The notes beneath the pieces were generated by a model. It ran no database searches, was not told the DNA's origin, and saw only the letters and a list, made by a program, of their open reading frames with translations. 64,000 nucleotides of DNA from contig NC_081414.1 of the NCBI RefSeq assembly GCF_030272615.1, positions 664,280,938-664,344,937 of the forward strand, given 5' to 3'. Position 1 is the first letter of the stretch. Every line of letters starts with the position of its first letter. A program made the translations under genes and the position numbers. The stretch comes from Cryptomeria japonica. Its lineage: Eukaryota > Streptophyta > Pinopsida > Cupressales > Cupressaceae. Of the stretch, positions 29,866-42,337 are shown piece by piece.

Positions 29866-32800
29866 CTGCCAATCACAATCACAGCACAAACTTATTTGAG
29901 AATTTGAGGCAGCTATGTGAGAAAAATTTGACTATTATGTATGATATGATTCTCTAAGAAACCTTAGAATATTATTACATATGGAAAACATTTTCACATA
30001 CGCAAAATACTGGAGAAAGAACTACAGAAAGTGGGTTTATTCTAGTACAAATGTTAGACTTGAAGGTGTCAAGTATAATCATTATGGAAATAAATTAGGG
30101 AAAAAAAGTCATTTGTTTAGTCACCACTCGTGGAAGTCATAATGAGATGACTAAATCAAAAGAGGTCTAATCCCACTGAAAGTTATCAAACTACTATAAA
30201 ACTTGTCTATTGTGTCAGAACTGCACTAGTTTTACACTCAAGATACAGTTACCCTCATTCTGCTTTAAAATAAAAGATAGATTTGAGCCAATAGTTTGTC
30301 ATTTAACTCACCTCTTTTAACAACCAGAAATTATGACAAATAAACTAAAGGTTTCAATGGCAATTTTCCTTTACAAGAGATCTGCAAAAACTTTAAAGCA
30401 TATAAGGAAAAGATTATAAGCATAGGGTTTTACAGGTGATTGTTCCCATCCAAGATGAATCCCTCTCACTCTGGTAGCAAAACCTAATGAACAAATGGTC
30501 TCAGGTAAGTCATCTTCCTTGGGACTAATATGTACAAGCATTAGCAGTCTTGAGTCTTCTCCTGCATGTTTCAAAAGAATATTAAAAATTAGAAATTAGG
30601 GCTAACAGGAGAATAAACAGCCAGTTCATGGTTTACAATGGAAACACTCTTTATTAAGAACATAGAAAAGCAAAGAAAAAGACAAAAAAAGTGTTTACCA
30701 ACAGAGTCTCTAAGAATTTGTGTAAGTTTGCTGTTCCTGCACACACAAAACATAGCATTATTACTAAATTAGCAGATGCCTTATAAACTTGGATTGCAGG
30801 ACTCAGATGACATTATCCATGCAGCCACTAAATTTTTGAGCTTTCATTTCAAAAACAAAATGCCTTTGCCTCTCATTATGATTCAACTAGGATAAGGAAT
30901 AGTTTTAGCAACCCACATAGACTTATCAAAAACTGTATGCTTCTTATGAATCCTGTAAATAACTTTATTTTTCATTTCATGTATCTACTGTATCTGTTAT
31001 AACTTATAAACAAAGCATTCGCTGAAACACATTAACATGGTTAAATTATAATCTGTACTACTACTAACTATATGGCAAGCAATGTTAGAAAGTAAAATCA
31101 TTACAAGAATACCTGTAAGGAACGTGAGCTTGTTTTTTCTGTAATGCACTAATGACATCACCAAGTGCTGAGAGGGACATGTTAATTGCTTTCCCTTCCT
31201 CCATAGTGTGACCAGTGGACTGTGTCTTCAGTAAACGCTCACTTCCACCCAGATCAACCATCCAAAGCTTGCTGGTATCCCTGTTTCTATCTGGGGAACT
31301 CGAACAACTAATGGAAATCCGTATTAAACTGCATGAACAAAAATGTCCCAACTGAATTATTATATACAAATCTTGTCCTAACTCTTGACACAGAATTAGC
31401 AATCCAAATAAGTACCCACCAGTGTGACCTACTAGAAGACTCATTAGCATTGGTCCAAGATGTAGATCTTGCTCTGCTGCCTTTACGATACAATTTGCTT
31501 GCTTGACTTGCATTGGCTATGACGAATTCCCTTAGGTTTTCAATCTCCACAGCCCCCTTTGCATCCATTTGTATAGAGAGACTAGATACAGCGGAAGAAA
31601 ACAATCTGAGCTACAGTTTTATCTACGAAAATGACATTAAATTTCAATTAGTGTAGTAGGTTATTTATTAGTAGAAATGATTAAAGTCAGTACCATTTGG
31701 GCATATGGTCTGCAGCTTTCTTTGTTCGAGAGCCAAGTAAATCTCTCACATTTCCCATGTATACCTCAAGCATGCTAAATGTGAAAGTGAAATCAACAGT
31801 TCTGTCTTGGGAGGCATGACGAAATAATTCTTGAATTGTATGGGGAACAATACCAGGACAATCTGGTTTTCCTTCCTGCACAACTCCACAAAATATATAA
31901 TCTAAAGTTTCAACTCCCTACCAGGAAGTATTTGAGAAACAATTTAACAAAAATTTAAAAAGAAAAAGTATAAGAAACCAACCATAGTAAATGTTTTGCC
32001 AGTTCCTGTCTGCCCATAAGCAAAAATACATACATTATGTCCATCCAGAGCAGATTTGATAATTGGCTCAACTTCTGTAAAGATTTCATCTGCAGAATTC
32101 CAAAAACCAGTTTTTGTGTATACAATAGTGTTCAGAAACACTGATAAGCAACGCTGTAAGATGTCACCATCCAACAGTATCCTACAGAATATATTCTGGA
32201 AAATATTGCATTTTACATGCACCTTGTGAAGCCCCAGGAAGGAACACCTTGTCAAAGTTGTATTCTCTGGTCTTTCCTCCTGCTAATTTAATGACCAACT
32301 TATCAGAGTCCGAAACTACAAGAGGCCCAGGATATGCCTGCTCATCACTTAACAGGAAAGGCTTCACCCTACAGAAGACACGGATGCTCCCTGCACAAAT
32401 ATCAAAGTCTTATCATTCTTAAAATGATACATTTTAAAGGTATTGATGATCTCTGATCTTGATAGAATTCTACTTGCCATATAAAGGTACTTGATAGAAT
32501 TTCATATTTAAGCAAAAAGTTGAGATAAAACTGTTCAAAGCATAAATTGCATACATTCACATCAATCTTGTTCAAAACTCAAATCTCCCATGGCAATGAG
32601 TGCATTTACTTATTATCAAAGTGCATTAAAACGTCCTTCAAATGGAAGGAGGTTCAAAAATTGCAAATAATTTTGAAAACCTAACTAAAGAATAATCAAG
32701 AATTGAGATTGAAAACTGCAGTATTAGATAGGGTTCACAAATATCAATGTCATATCATTCTTAAAATGACAATAATGCATTTTGAAGACATTTGATGATC

Positions 32801-35269
32801 TCTGTTCTTGATAGAATTCTACTTGACATATAGAGGTACTTACTGAATAGAAATTCTCATTTAAGAAAAATGTTGACATAAAATTGTTCCTTGCATAATT
32901 TGCATACATTCACATCTATCTTGTTTGACACTCAAAAGTCCAATGGCAATGAGCGCATTTACTTATTAGCAAAGTGAATTAAAATATCCTTCAAATGGAA
33001 CAGGAGGTTCAAAACTTGCCTATAATTTTGAAAAATCAAGGATTGAGATTGAAAACTGCAATATTAAACTTGTTTGAAACTCAAACCTCCAGTGGCAATA
33101 AGTGCATTTACTTATTAGTAAAGTGTGCTTAAATATCCTACAAATGGAACAGGAAATTCAAAAATTGGCTATAATTTTCAAAACCTATTATTAACTCGAG
33201 AAAAAATCAGGGATTGAGATTGAAAACTACAATATTAAACAGGGTTCACAGCACATAGACATTCAGGCCCACGAAAATGTTTCTCTTGATATAATGGAAT
33301 GTCAAATCATTGGACCTCATGGATGAGAAGAAACATGTGCATAATGAATGGGCAATCATCTATTGGACTGAAAAAAGCCCATCTATTGAAAGCCATATCT
33401 CCTAAGACATCAGTAATTGAGGAACAACCTGAAAGGTAACCATCTTACCCATCATAGAAATGCAATAAATATCAAAACAAACATTAATTTCTTGCAAAAA
33501 AAGAAAGAGTGTCATTCAAATAACATTTTTGAAGCTCAGATTGCTTGATTCTGGCAGGATATTGATATGCTTTCTTTTTTTTTAGAAATAGAAATAATGA
33601 GTATCACAGCAGAGGATGCATGACTCTCAAGGTAATATAGACCGGTCTTAAAATTGCTTACCTTTCAGATCTAGGAGCTTGTTTAGGGCCTCTCTGCGCT
33701 TAGAATCCAACTGTCCAAGATGGGCTTTGAGTGCAGCTAACTCATCTGAAATTAGGACAGGATTAAATCGTTAAGTATAATCTCATCAGAAAGCGTTCAT
33801 CAGCTGAAACAATCTTCTCCTAAGTGATTCAAAATAGTCAAAAATTGTAAAATTTACCTTCCAGTTTCAAAATGGCAGCCTCCAGATCACAGTTTTCCTT
33901 GTGAGACAGCTTGGCATCTTCAAGATATGTAAGATATGTAGGAGTGCTAGTAGAATCAGGAGAATTGGTAGCAGAAGACAACCCTTCAATGATTACGCGC
34001 ACTGATTCAGCCCATGTGAATGTTAAGTCCTTTTTGAAGCCCAAGAGAGACTGAATGGTTTCCCCCAAGTTATGAAGTGATCTTTTCATGTAATTCCCCT
34101 CAGAGTGTTCGAATTCATTGATTGGTGGAAGAATCATTCCTGCTCTCCTCTTTAAACTTCCTTGAATTAGCACACAACACAACCTCCAAGGCCTTTCTCC
34201 TGCAAAAGAAATTTAAAAAAAACTTTTAAATACAGATAACATTGGGCTACTTCTGTAACATTTCTATCCCAAATCCTAGAGACCTTCACTTTTTCAGAAT
34301 GAAAAAAACTTGATTACCTGATAAATGCCGAGGCAAGCTAGGTAGAGTTAAAGACCATTCTGCATTTCTGCTTAGGTAAATGACAATGAGATTGGTTTCT
34401 TATGACTGACGAGGCAAGTTTGTTTTCGTAACAAACGTCACAGATGCAAGAGGGATGGGGGTTTTGATAAATTATTGGAATTTCAATTCTTCATCTGCTG
34501 TTACGTACAAAAAAGGGCAGTGCCAGTATGCACAAGAATCGAAGTAAAGGACTAGCAACACCGGATGAACACATTCAAAATTCTGTGAAAAAACGCGTTA
34601 ACATGTCAGACAAAAGAAACATAACCAGACCTAGAGGAAAACTCTGATGGCTATGGTGTAGACATTATTCAAAACCCTAATTCACCGTTTCAACCCAACT
34701 GAGGTTAAACAACTTCTATCTTTTGCGGTCTTATTTCTCTCACCTGGTCTAAAATCCCTGCTCGCTTTTGTGGTTTACCCAAATAAGAGACCAAAAGCTT
34801 AAATCATAATCCATGTCTGCGGATGGAATTACATATTAAGAAAAGCCAGGAAAATGTAATGGTACAAGTCCCGGCTGCTTCTCAAAGTTCAAAGTTCTTC
34901 TAGTCAGCACAAGAACCTTCAGTATTTACCCATCAGATTAAGGTGAGGCATTTTATCTTGGTCGCACCGTACGCATGACTTACCACTCACTAGCTTAGCT
35001 TCACTATCAGTGTGATGCATCAGCAAAGGACATCCACAGAATCTGTGAGGCCTGTATTTTGATATTATTTCACATCCTCAGGACATTGGACAAGTCCTGT
35101 GCCACCGAAATTTTTAGGCATGAAAGATTAATGGCTATCCCCGCAATGCTGGTACATATATGGTATTTTGCAAGATTGCTTAAGATTGGAGTAAATGAAC
35201 ATATGAGCTAACAAGAGCACCAGAAGAAGAGAGCTAACCTGCAACTCTGACACGACCGAGATTGGACAT
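27748..35269 (-). CDS. Kinesin-14 family motor protein, 11 exons, 1191 residues, apparently intact
   Basis: A microtubule motor; kinesin-14s are generally minus-end-directed. Coding exons, 5' to 3': 35269-35239, 34199-33858, 33745-33662, 32390-32223, 32089-31983, 31875-31694, 31581-31420, 31328-31113, 30736-30699, 30561-30434 and 29865-27748. All introns are GT-AG and all phases agree (3576 nt). Residues 1-150 are an N-terminal region ending in a coiled-coil neck ([19 protein letters not shown]). The motor is at about 153-478: [11 protein letters not shown] start, P-loop GQTGTGKT 234-241, switch I NESSSRSH 351-358, switch II DLGGSE 384-389 (usually DLAGSE), then [11 protein letters not shown]. 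The tail (487-1191) is one large exon with a short coiled coil and 33-residue repeats. A neck just before the motor plus a long C-terminal tail fits a plant KIN-14; KIN-14T-like is my guess at subgroup. Confidence 0.9.
28250..29345 (-). repeat. Coding minisatellite: about 11 copies of a 33-residue repeat in the kinesin tail
   Basis: Units share the pattern [22 protein letters not shown], or its sister [19 protein letters not shown]. They form a higher-order unit of about 312 bp: the block encoding [18 protein letters not shown] recurs at 28741 and 29053. Each unit has a conserved Cys before x-x-P-K. All length changes keep the reading frame, which argues that the tail is still under selection for coding. 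Confidence 0.85.
30434..32390 (-). CDS. Kinesin motor-domain exons (part of the gene 27748-35269)
   Basis: Seven exons encode the catalytic core. 32223-32390 gives the beta-1 strand and VFLPGASQ; 31983-32089 the P-loop; 31694-31875 [13 protein letters not shown]; 31420-31581 switch I; 31113-31328 switch II and AHVPYR; 30699-30736 is a 38-nt micro-exon with [12 protein letters not shown]; 30434-30561 gives [13 protein letters not shown] and [11 protein letters not shown]. The donor of the first (AAG/GTGCAT) is weak, but phase and sequence continuity demand it. The ORFs extending past these borders are intron sequence. Confidence 0.9.
32398..33250 (-). repeat. Tandem 335-bp repeat, 2.5 copies, in the third kinesin intron
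   Basis: Two copies (about 32398-32737 and 32738-33063) share TATCATTCTTAAAATGA, then TTGATAGAATTCTACTTG, then GCATTTACTTATTA, and end in TATTARAYAGGGTTCAC. A partial third copy runs 33064-33250. It accounts for most of the length of the intron between exons 33745-33662 and 32390-32223. Confidence 0.85.
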
Positions 35270-35420
35270 GCTAACGATATGTGATGTCTGTGCACTTGTT
35301 TGCGGATGTGTATGTATATGATTTTGGGTGTGTGTGGGAGAGAGAGCTTGTGGGATTGTGTATATATGCTTATGGGTATTTAGGAGAAAGATAGCTTTCA
35401 CATACCCCACTGAAGAAATT
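35270..35420 (-). promoter_or_regulatory. Kinesin core promoter and 5' leader
   Basis: On the minus strand a TATA-like box (GCATATATACAC) lies at about 35357-35368, roughly 95 bp before the ATG at 35269. A CT-rich run (CTCTCTCTCCC) common in plant core promoters and a CA-rich leader follow. The start ATG at 35269 begins [10 protein letters not shown] and is spliced after one base of codon 11. Confidence 0.5.
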
Positions 35421-36660
35421 CCAAATCAGAAGCTGGATTTTGCTAGTCAACAGATTCATTATCATAACCTCTGCTGACGATGCTGCCATGCTTACATAAT
35501 GCATTGTAATACATTTCTCTAGGGGCCAATCATATGACATCCCCAATGACCACAGTAGACCGTAATCATTCTACTCCTTTTCTGAGCAATGATCACATAC
35601 CCACAAGGGTTCCATAGCCAAACACCTCGTGGCCAATCAACCCATCTGATTAATGCCAGAAAATCATTTCCAATATCAACCAAATGGGATTTGCTGCAGC
35701 TGAAGCCAAGCAATAGCAATGCAATGTGTGGAACCGGGTGAGCCCATCAACAAGCAAAAAGATATTAAAAGGTTGTACATCTCACAAAGCCTGCATGCTT
35801 TGAAGAAAAGCTATTGATTACACTGGGTCTCTTGGGGCCGCCACACTCTCTGCAACTACTCTTCCTAACAACTTAAGCCACATTTGTCCAAAGATATCAA
35901 ACTGCACATCACCTTGACGATTGAGGAGTCTAAAACTAGTCTCCATCCAAGTTAAACAAAGAATTTCGAAAGTGAAAATCAAAGTGAAAATCCTTGTTGT
36001 TGCCACTAGAATCTGTTTAATAGTCTTCCAGTGGACACCAGAGCAGATTTATTTTCTTAGATTAGCTTTGTACTAAAAAAATTGAAGTGTCGGCTGTGCA
36101 AACTCAACGGCAACCTTTCGGTGGGACCTGTAATGGAGTCTTCCCTTGAAATTCACGCCATGAGGGGTTGCTTTAGTGTACGTTTTGATGGGCATTGGGC
36201 ATAGATTGAGACAATGCTGAAAAAAAGCAACCTGGCTTTGTTCTTTTGGATCGCTTACCAAAATCGTACTTGTTAGATTCCAAGTGGGAGATGTAATAAT
36301 GACTAGAGATGTTTTGATCGCATTTTAGGGCTGGATGAATTGTATCTCAGTAATGGGGCCCTTTTATTTGAGTAGAAGATTTTGAAAGATGAACACACAA
36401 CGTTCTAAGGACTCAGGTTAGTAACTTCCCTTCAAGCTGAGGAAACTTAAGAGGGGATCTCAAGGAATTTCTTGAGATTTGGTAGGACTAAAGAATGTAG
36501 TCAGGACACTTTTAAGTCACGGGTTGGCTTTTTGTGAAGATTGAGTGTCAAAGTTATTGTGTAAATACGTAGATAGGGAAAAGGGTCAATATTTAGAGGA
36601 TTGAAAGTGGTTTTAGTTTATTAGTGAAGTTTACAATTAGTTAGTATATATATATTTAAA
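35421..36660. other. Upstream intergenic region, no gene seen
   Basis: The short minus-strand ORFs at 35519-35719, 35818-36006 and 36073-36261 have no recognisable domain and are not supported. Confidence 0.35.
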
Positions 36661-36667
36661 TTATTGG

Positions 36668-36860
36668 TATAGTTTGATTTGGTTTAGTGGTGGAGAAATT
36701 ATGCTCTTAAAAGAGAGGCCACAAGCTCAAATTGCACGGGGATAAGTTTCGTTTGTAGCACAAATAAATGCCTCCCACAAGAAGTACACGGTAGTCCCAT
36801 ATTACTATAAGCCATTTGTATACCCATTTATAGAGCACAAAGTATTGTTGACTATAAAAA
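36668..36860 (+). mobile_element. Candidate tRNA-derived SINE
   Basis: TGGTTTAGTGG at 36680-36690 fits a Pol III box A. AAGCTCAAATTGC at 36723-36735 fits a decayed box B at normal spacing. The sequence between (ATGCTCTTAAAAGAGAGGCC) resembles a tRNA anticodon arm and variable loop, closest by eye to tRNA-Lys. A non-tRNA body follows and an A-run (TATAAAAAAATC) lies at about 36853-36864. The ends and target duplication were not determined. Confidence 0.5.
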
Positions 36861-37264
36861 AATCTTTATTTATTTATATCTTTCTTTCCATAGGTTCAAT
36901 ATTATGAACGATAAAGATGTCAATTATGAAAGGAAATTTGGAGTCATATAAGAATATTTTCACATAATCTAATCAGAGAAAATTTGTTTTTGATATTAAA
37001 AGTAGCAAAACTGGGTGTTGGCACAAAGTACAAAGCCAAAAGGCAAAAAACACTAATAAATGCACACTAATAGCATAAAAACAACAAACTACTAGTAAGA
37101 ACAATAGCTACATAAGACAAAAACCCTAGAACAATGGGGAAGCAGTAAACTATTTAAATTAACAGTCAATAAAAGAGTTTAAAGTAGAATGACCCAGTCT
37201 AGAGACTAAAACAACAGTTAAATGGACCTAGTCCCTAATCGTTCTTATTGATTCTGCAACCCGC
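36861..37264. other. No feature recognised
   Basis: A-rich non-coding sequence without recognisable motifs. Confidence 0.3.
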
Positions 37265-38540
37265 CTATTGGAAGACATTCACCCAGTCCTCAGTGAGGAA
37301 TCTATAGAGTTCCCTGTGGGTTTTCTTATCATTCTCCAAAGGACCTGCCATGTTTTGTTGAAGCAGATAGAGAGTAGTGGCAGAGCTATGCATAACTCTA
37401 AGCCCAAATCTTGAGATCGAACCCATTTTCCTTTCAATATCTTGCATTGTTTCCTTTCTTTTTGAAAAGTTTGCTTCCAACTTCAGACAATTAGACCAGG
37501 TCCCATCCTTGACACTCTGACAGGTCCCTTTCTGTTTTTTGGTCACATCCTCCTCCTCATACGGCATCACTCCCTCAGTTAAGTCAATCGGGCCATCTTT
37601 AGCCGAATCTGAAACATGGGTGGAACTGTCAATGTCAAAATCCTCATTCCCTTTATAATCCTCCTTACTAGCAAGGACCTTTTGGCATTCTTTCACCATA
37701 TCTTCAATGTTCTTGAGGTCAATCTCCTATGAGTCCAAGTCCCTAATTATTTCCTTTCGAAAGGTCTTTGCTTTGACACAAGCCTATTGGAGCACCTCTA
37801 AGTATAAATCTCCTCCCCAACATCGTCTTTCGAGTCCACCTCCTGCACAATGACTTTGGATTTTTTGGATTTGGTAGAGTCAAGCTTGAGGGGGGGGGGC
37901 ATTTTTCTTAGACAAATTCCTCGGGGATTTAAGAGAAGAAGGTTGGCTCTGGTGGGAGCGAAGGAAGGGTCTTTTTGAGCCTTTCAAGTGGCTCGGCCGT
38001 AGTGAAACTATAGCATTTGGGGTGACGGTACTCTGCATAGTGATAGGGAGGGGAGGGTAAAGAGCAAGGTGGAAGTGATATAGCCTAAAAATAAGATGTC
38101 GGTGGATAGGTATAGGCTTCTTTCCCTAGGACTTGGCACTGTTGATCGCTTCCACAATCGCATTTTCCAGAGAGTGAAGAAGGAAGAAAGGAAAAGAAAT
38201 TCTAGAATTATTGCGAAAATGGTTGAGGGGCGGGAAATGATAATACTATAAAACCATAAACCTTCCTTCAAGAGTAAAATATTTCATCATCATCAGACAT
38301 ACCTTATCCCACGATTCAGGTAATTCCTCTCTATCAAAACCTCCATGGAGCTTGACAAGGTGTTCATCATCCCTAAAGAACTAGTTGAGACTCTTCAAAT
38401 CCATCACCCTACTTGTTTTTTTCCACCTTCTCCCCTCCATAGAAATCCCAGTTGCCTGAGCAATGACTTCCTCATTAATTTCAAAGGAGATTCCACCAAT
38501 GGAAACCTTGTGTTCCTTCCATGAGGAAGCGAACAGGGTT
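37265..38540 (-). pseudogene. Decayed capsid-like retroelement ORF
   Basis: On the minus strand from about 38520 the frame reads SSWKEHKVSIGGISFEINEE, then VIAQATGISMEG and RRWKKTSRV, followed by FFRDDEH and REELPESWDKVCL. A basic, serine- and proline-rich region follows (around 37850-38000, interrupted by a run of nine C on the minus strand at about 37892), then an acidic region and a helical C-terminal part at 37265-37699 (VKECQKVLASKED). Several stops and frame changes break it. The first block is the same domain pattern as at 19308-20075 and 2747-2953. The family is known to me only as retroelement-associated; the role is probably particle formation, by inference. Confidence 0.5.
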
Positions 38541-38589
38541 CCTTCTTATATTAAAAGAATCCAATCCATAATTAAAAGAATAGACAAGC

Positions 38590-38808
38590 ATACCATTAAG
38601 ATGACATAAGATATACTTTGGGAAAACCCTTAAGAGGAAATAATCCAACCTCCAAAAGCATCTACACTCAATATATTATTTCATGAATAATGATTACAAT
38701 ACCATTAAGATGGCATAAAATATACTCTAGGAAAACCTTCAAATGGGAAAAATCCAACCTCCAAAAGCATCCACACTCAATGTATTATCTCATAAATGAT
38801 GATTACAA
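38590..38808. repeat. 109-bp tandem duplication
   Basis: TACCATTAAGATGRCATAARATATACT starts at 38591 and again at 38700. Both copies continue through AATCCAACCTCCAAAAGCAT and CACTCAAT. A smaller 48-bp duplication (CTTGTTTAAGTCTTCATGCA) lies at about 39307-39390. Confidence 0.85.
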
Positions 38809-41800
38809 TACATGTACAGAGTCTTCATGAATACCTTTGAAGTATCAAGCTCTTTATTGGGTCTCAATTTTGCTATGTATTTTTTTCTTGGGTTCCTTCT
38901 TATACTCTTTTTCCCTTGTGTTGTTTTCCATTTTCACGTAAGTCAATTATCCAAATTAGAAAAATTCACAAGTGACTAAGTCTTTTTGTTTGTCGATCTT
39001 TATGGAGGTTTCAAAACTTTTGTTGAAATTTGACAAGGTTTTCACAATCTTGTCTTGAGATCTAACAAAGGTTTTCTAACCTTTTTATTTTTAACGAAAT
39101 CAAGTTTCCAAAATCCATAGAATTATAGTAGCTATTTTTGGATTCGATTGTGTTCAAGAATTTTTATTTTTGTTCAAAATTGTCCAAGTGTTTAAGTTGT
39201 AAACTTCTGGAAGATGTTCTAAAACCTTTGTTTGTATTCGACAAGTTTCTCGCAACATTGTCGACACCTAACATTGGTTTTCTAGTCTCATTGTTTCATT
39301 TTGTAACTTGTTTAAGTCTTCATGCAATAGTGAGTTTATCTTAAGTTTATCTTAACTTGTTTAAGTCTTCATGCAATAGTGAGTTTATCTTAAGTTCTAA
39401 ACCTTTTTCATCTTTGAATGAGGTTGTAAACACTAAAATTATTCACTTAACTATTACCCTAATAATCAATTCTTAATAATTCATTTAAGCATTTATCACA
39501 TCTGTAATGGTGGAAAAATGGTGAATGATAGATCAAGAGAAAAACTACCCTTTCCCTCAAAGAGAGATGAGAGTTTCACTATTGATTACCCTTCAAACAC
39601 TTTTCACCATATTACATTAGGAAGAGGAGAGGATAATTCACTAGATTCAATCTCTCCACATGAAGATGGTAGATTGAATTCTGAATGAATTGGGAATGAT
39701 AAGTTGATCCCCTCTTCCTTGTTTGAAATGGAAAGGAAATTGATTGATTTATGTACTGCAAAAAGTGACAAAGAACTGATTATAACTTGATATCAGAATA
39801 TGGGATGAAGTTGTGCACCTAGATCTGGTAGTAATATGTCGAAACGAAGTCGCCCTACGAATTTGAGGAAAAGTTGCTCGGACCATGGCGAGAATGTACA
39901 CGGTCCTCCGAAAAATCCGCGAAACAAAAAGGGTTTTTCCGCCTCTGCAAATGGAGCCCGAATCTGAAAGTACAGGTGCACACCTACAACCTACACACAG
40001 AAAAGAGAGGAAGATGGGTTGGGATTGGGAGTTTGTCTTTAGGTCAAACCCTAGTTTTGGAATTAACCAAGTAATGAAAGAAAGTACTTGCAAGTAGATG
40101 TAAATGAAAGATTGAATTGTAAATCACCTCAAGGGAAGTTGTGATAGAAATGTTGATAGAGATGTTTGTGTGGAATTGAATGTTGAAATCAATATCATCT
40201 TCAATGGTTGAATCATTGACTTGAATGCAACACCTAGCCTTGAAGGGAGACTTGAGAATTCACAATGCTAGAAAAGAATACTTGAATGCTTGAATGATCT
40301 TGAATGCTTGATCGCTTATGCAACTTGACATACTCCAATCTTATCCAACTTCAACTTATCAAACTTATGAAAATGAGAGGATGAATGCCCCTTAAATACA
40401 TGTCAGTGGATTTGATTTTCGTCACAAGCTGACATCGGGGGAGTTTCTCGCCCGATGCACAACCAACAATGCAACCCTAGGAAGGGTCCTAGCCCAAAAT
40501 AAGGCAGGGACAAGGGAACCATGCCCCTATCCTGGGAGGAAAAGGGCGCCACACCCCTGTCCAAGGGGGGATGGTGGAACCATGCCCCTATCCTACCCCT
40601 TTCTCGAGGGGAGAGTGTAGATGAGGTGATGCAAAGGCCAAGGAAGAAGTTGTTATTGAGGGTTGAGCAATCTTTGGTCTTCGATCAAGATAGAGGATTC
40701 GATCTTGTGTGTGTGAGGACCCTAATGCAGTCGAAAATTGCTAGGGTCACAATTTTATGACACTCAACATCATTTCCACCTTTAATTAAATAATATTTTA
40801 TTATTTAATCAAATTTTAGTTCATTTCTATTTTTCTAATTCATCATGTATCTATTTAATTAAATAATATATTATTATTATTTTAAATGTAAACTAAGTAT
40901 AAGGAGGAATTGTGACTCTATCGAAAGAAAAACTATGTTCCTTTGAGAGTCAAATTCACTACATACATTCAGATATATTCAACTAGTTAAAAAATTTAAA
41001 TGAAATTAAACTAGTGAATATATCTACTAGCATAATTAAATAAAATGTAATACCTACAAAAACTAAAAACATAAAGGATGGAGAATCTTGAGTTCAAATT
41101 TGAGCTTCTTGGCCAAGGACACTAGTGCAATGCATGGACATCCACACATGGCCCTATTGTCTTGTATGGATAGAGAAAAAAAGCATTTAGAAAATGATAA
41201 AGACCTAACTCTATAATTCAATCAACCTATAAAGCCTAGAAGTAAGAAATGCAATAGCAAATGCTAGATAATAGAAATAAAAGGAAGAAAACTAAACAAG
41301 ATATAATAATTAGATAAAAGAAATGAGCAATAAATTAACACAAGAAAACCTATGTGTGGTTGAATGTCTTCAAAACACCTACACACAAAAAGAAGAGGGA
41401 AATGCTTTATGGGTTGTTTGGGGACTTACCTTAGTCGAGTCCCTACTTTGGTGTTTCCACCTCCACAACAATCAAATAGATTGATAGTTAAAAGATAAAT
41501 AGATAGATAAATGATAAATGTGATACGTAAGGAATGTGGTAAATCCCAATATGCACAACGATATAAGATAAATAAAAGGATATTGCTAGATAGGCTTGAG
41601 AAAGTCAAGAGAGAAAAATAGTTGTATGAGATTGTTGTGAGAGTATCGTAGCACGTTGTGGAGAGAGTTGTGTGTGAGAAAGAAAGAGTAAGAGAGACAA
41701 GTATCTAAGAGATATTTCTAGCATGAAGTAATATGCTTTCAAAATGAGAACAATAGGGAAAAGAAGGGGTGGATTTTTCAAGCCCCTATTCTTGCTAGTC

Positions 41801-41843
41801 CAAATTATGATAAGGACTTAAACCTTTATACATTTGAAGGTGA
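38809..41843. other. Retroelement debris, including a minus-strand LTR start at about 40769
   Basis: No gene is supported. On the minus strand TGTTGAGTGTCATAAAATTG begins at about 40769, typical of an LTR start. To its left is a GC-richer block (40430-40740) with words such as CCATGCCCCTATCCT. The other border was not found. Overlapping ORFs on both strands near 39749-40097 are probably non-coding. Confidence 0.35.
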
Positions 41844-42300
41844 GTGAAGGATATCAATTACCCAACACAATTGAACAATAATAATTTCGAGCAACTCATT
41901 GCCTTCTTCAATGAAGGGCTTAAAGACTATGAACTTAGATATAGCTATATGGAGAAACACGTCCTTACTATTGTTAGAGCACTAAAAATGTTCAAACATA
42001 TGGTATCCAATGATAAGATCTACCTAATGGTTCCTCATGCTACTATGAAAGATTTTTTTTAAGTAGGGATATCAATGAGAAAAGAGTCAAGTGGATTGCA
42101 AAGTTCATAGAATATGACATATAAATCACAATCTCCAAAACTTGTGAGATACAAGGGACTATGCGAACAAATTGAATCAATATTTGAGACCTCTATAGAG
42201 GTTTCCTTGTATTGCAAGAGGATCAACTATTCAACATTAACACTCAAAATAGCTATGTAGATGACACATGACTACCTTTTTACAAGAAGGTAGATATCAT
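41844..42300 (+). pseudogene. Ty3-type RNase H remnant
   Basis: The ORF at 41844-42062 reads YSYMEKHVLTIVRALKMFKH, matching the Ty3 RNase H segment Y-x-x-x-E-K-x-x-L-x-I-V. VPHATMKDFF follows. After a stop the same frame gives INEKRVKWIAKFIEYDI and further scraps (DTLPFYKK-like) to about 42300. RT and integrase are not adjacent. Confidence 0.6.
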
Positions 42301-42337
42301 ATAGGTCTAGATAAAACTAAAAGAAGACTCTTTATAT

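Noticed and set aside
38008-38271. 87-residue minus-strand ORF rich in Phe, Leu and Ser
   Set aside because: It is out of frame with the capsid-like pseudogene, whose own frame explains the same bases better.
39749-40097. ORFs of 62-114 residues on both strands
   Set aside because: Overlapping opposite-strand frames in LTR-like debris with no recognisable domain.
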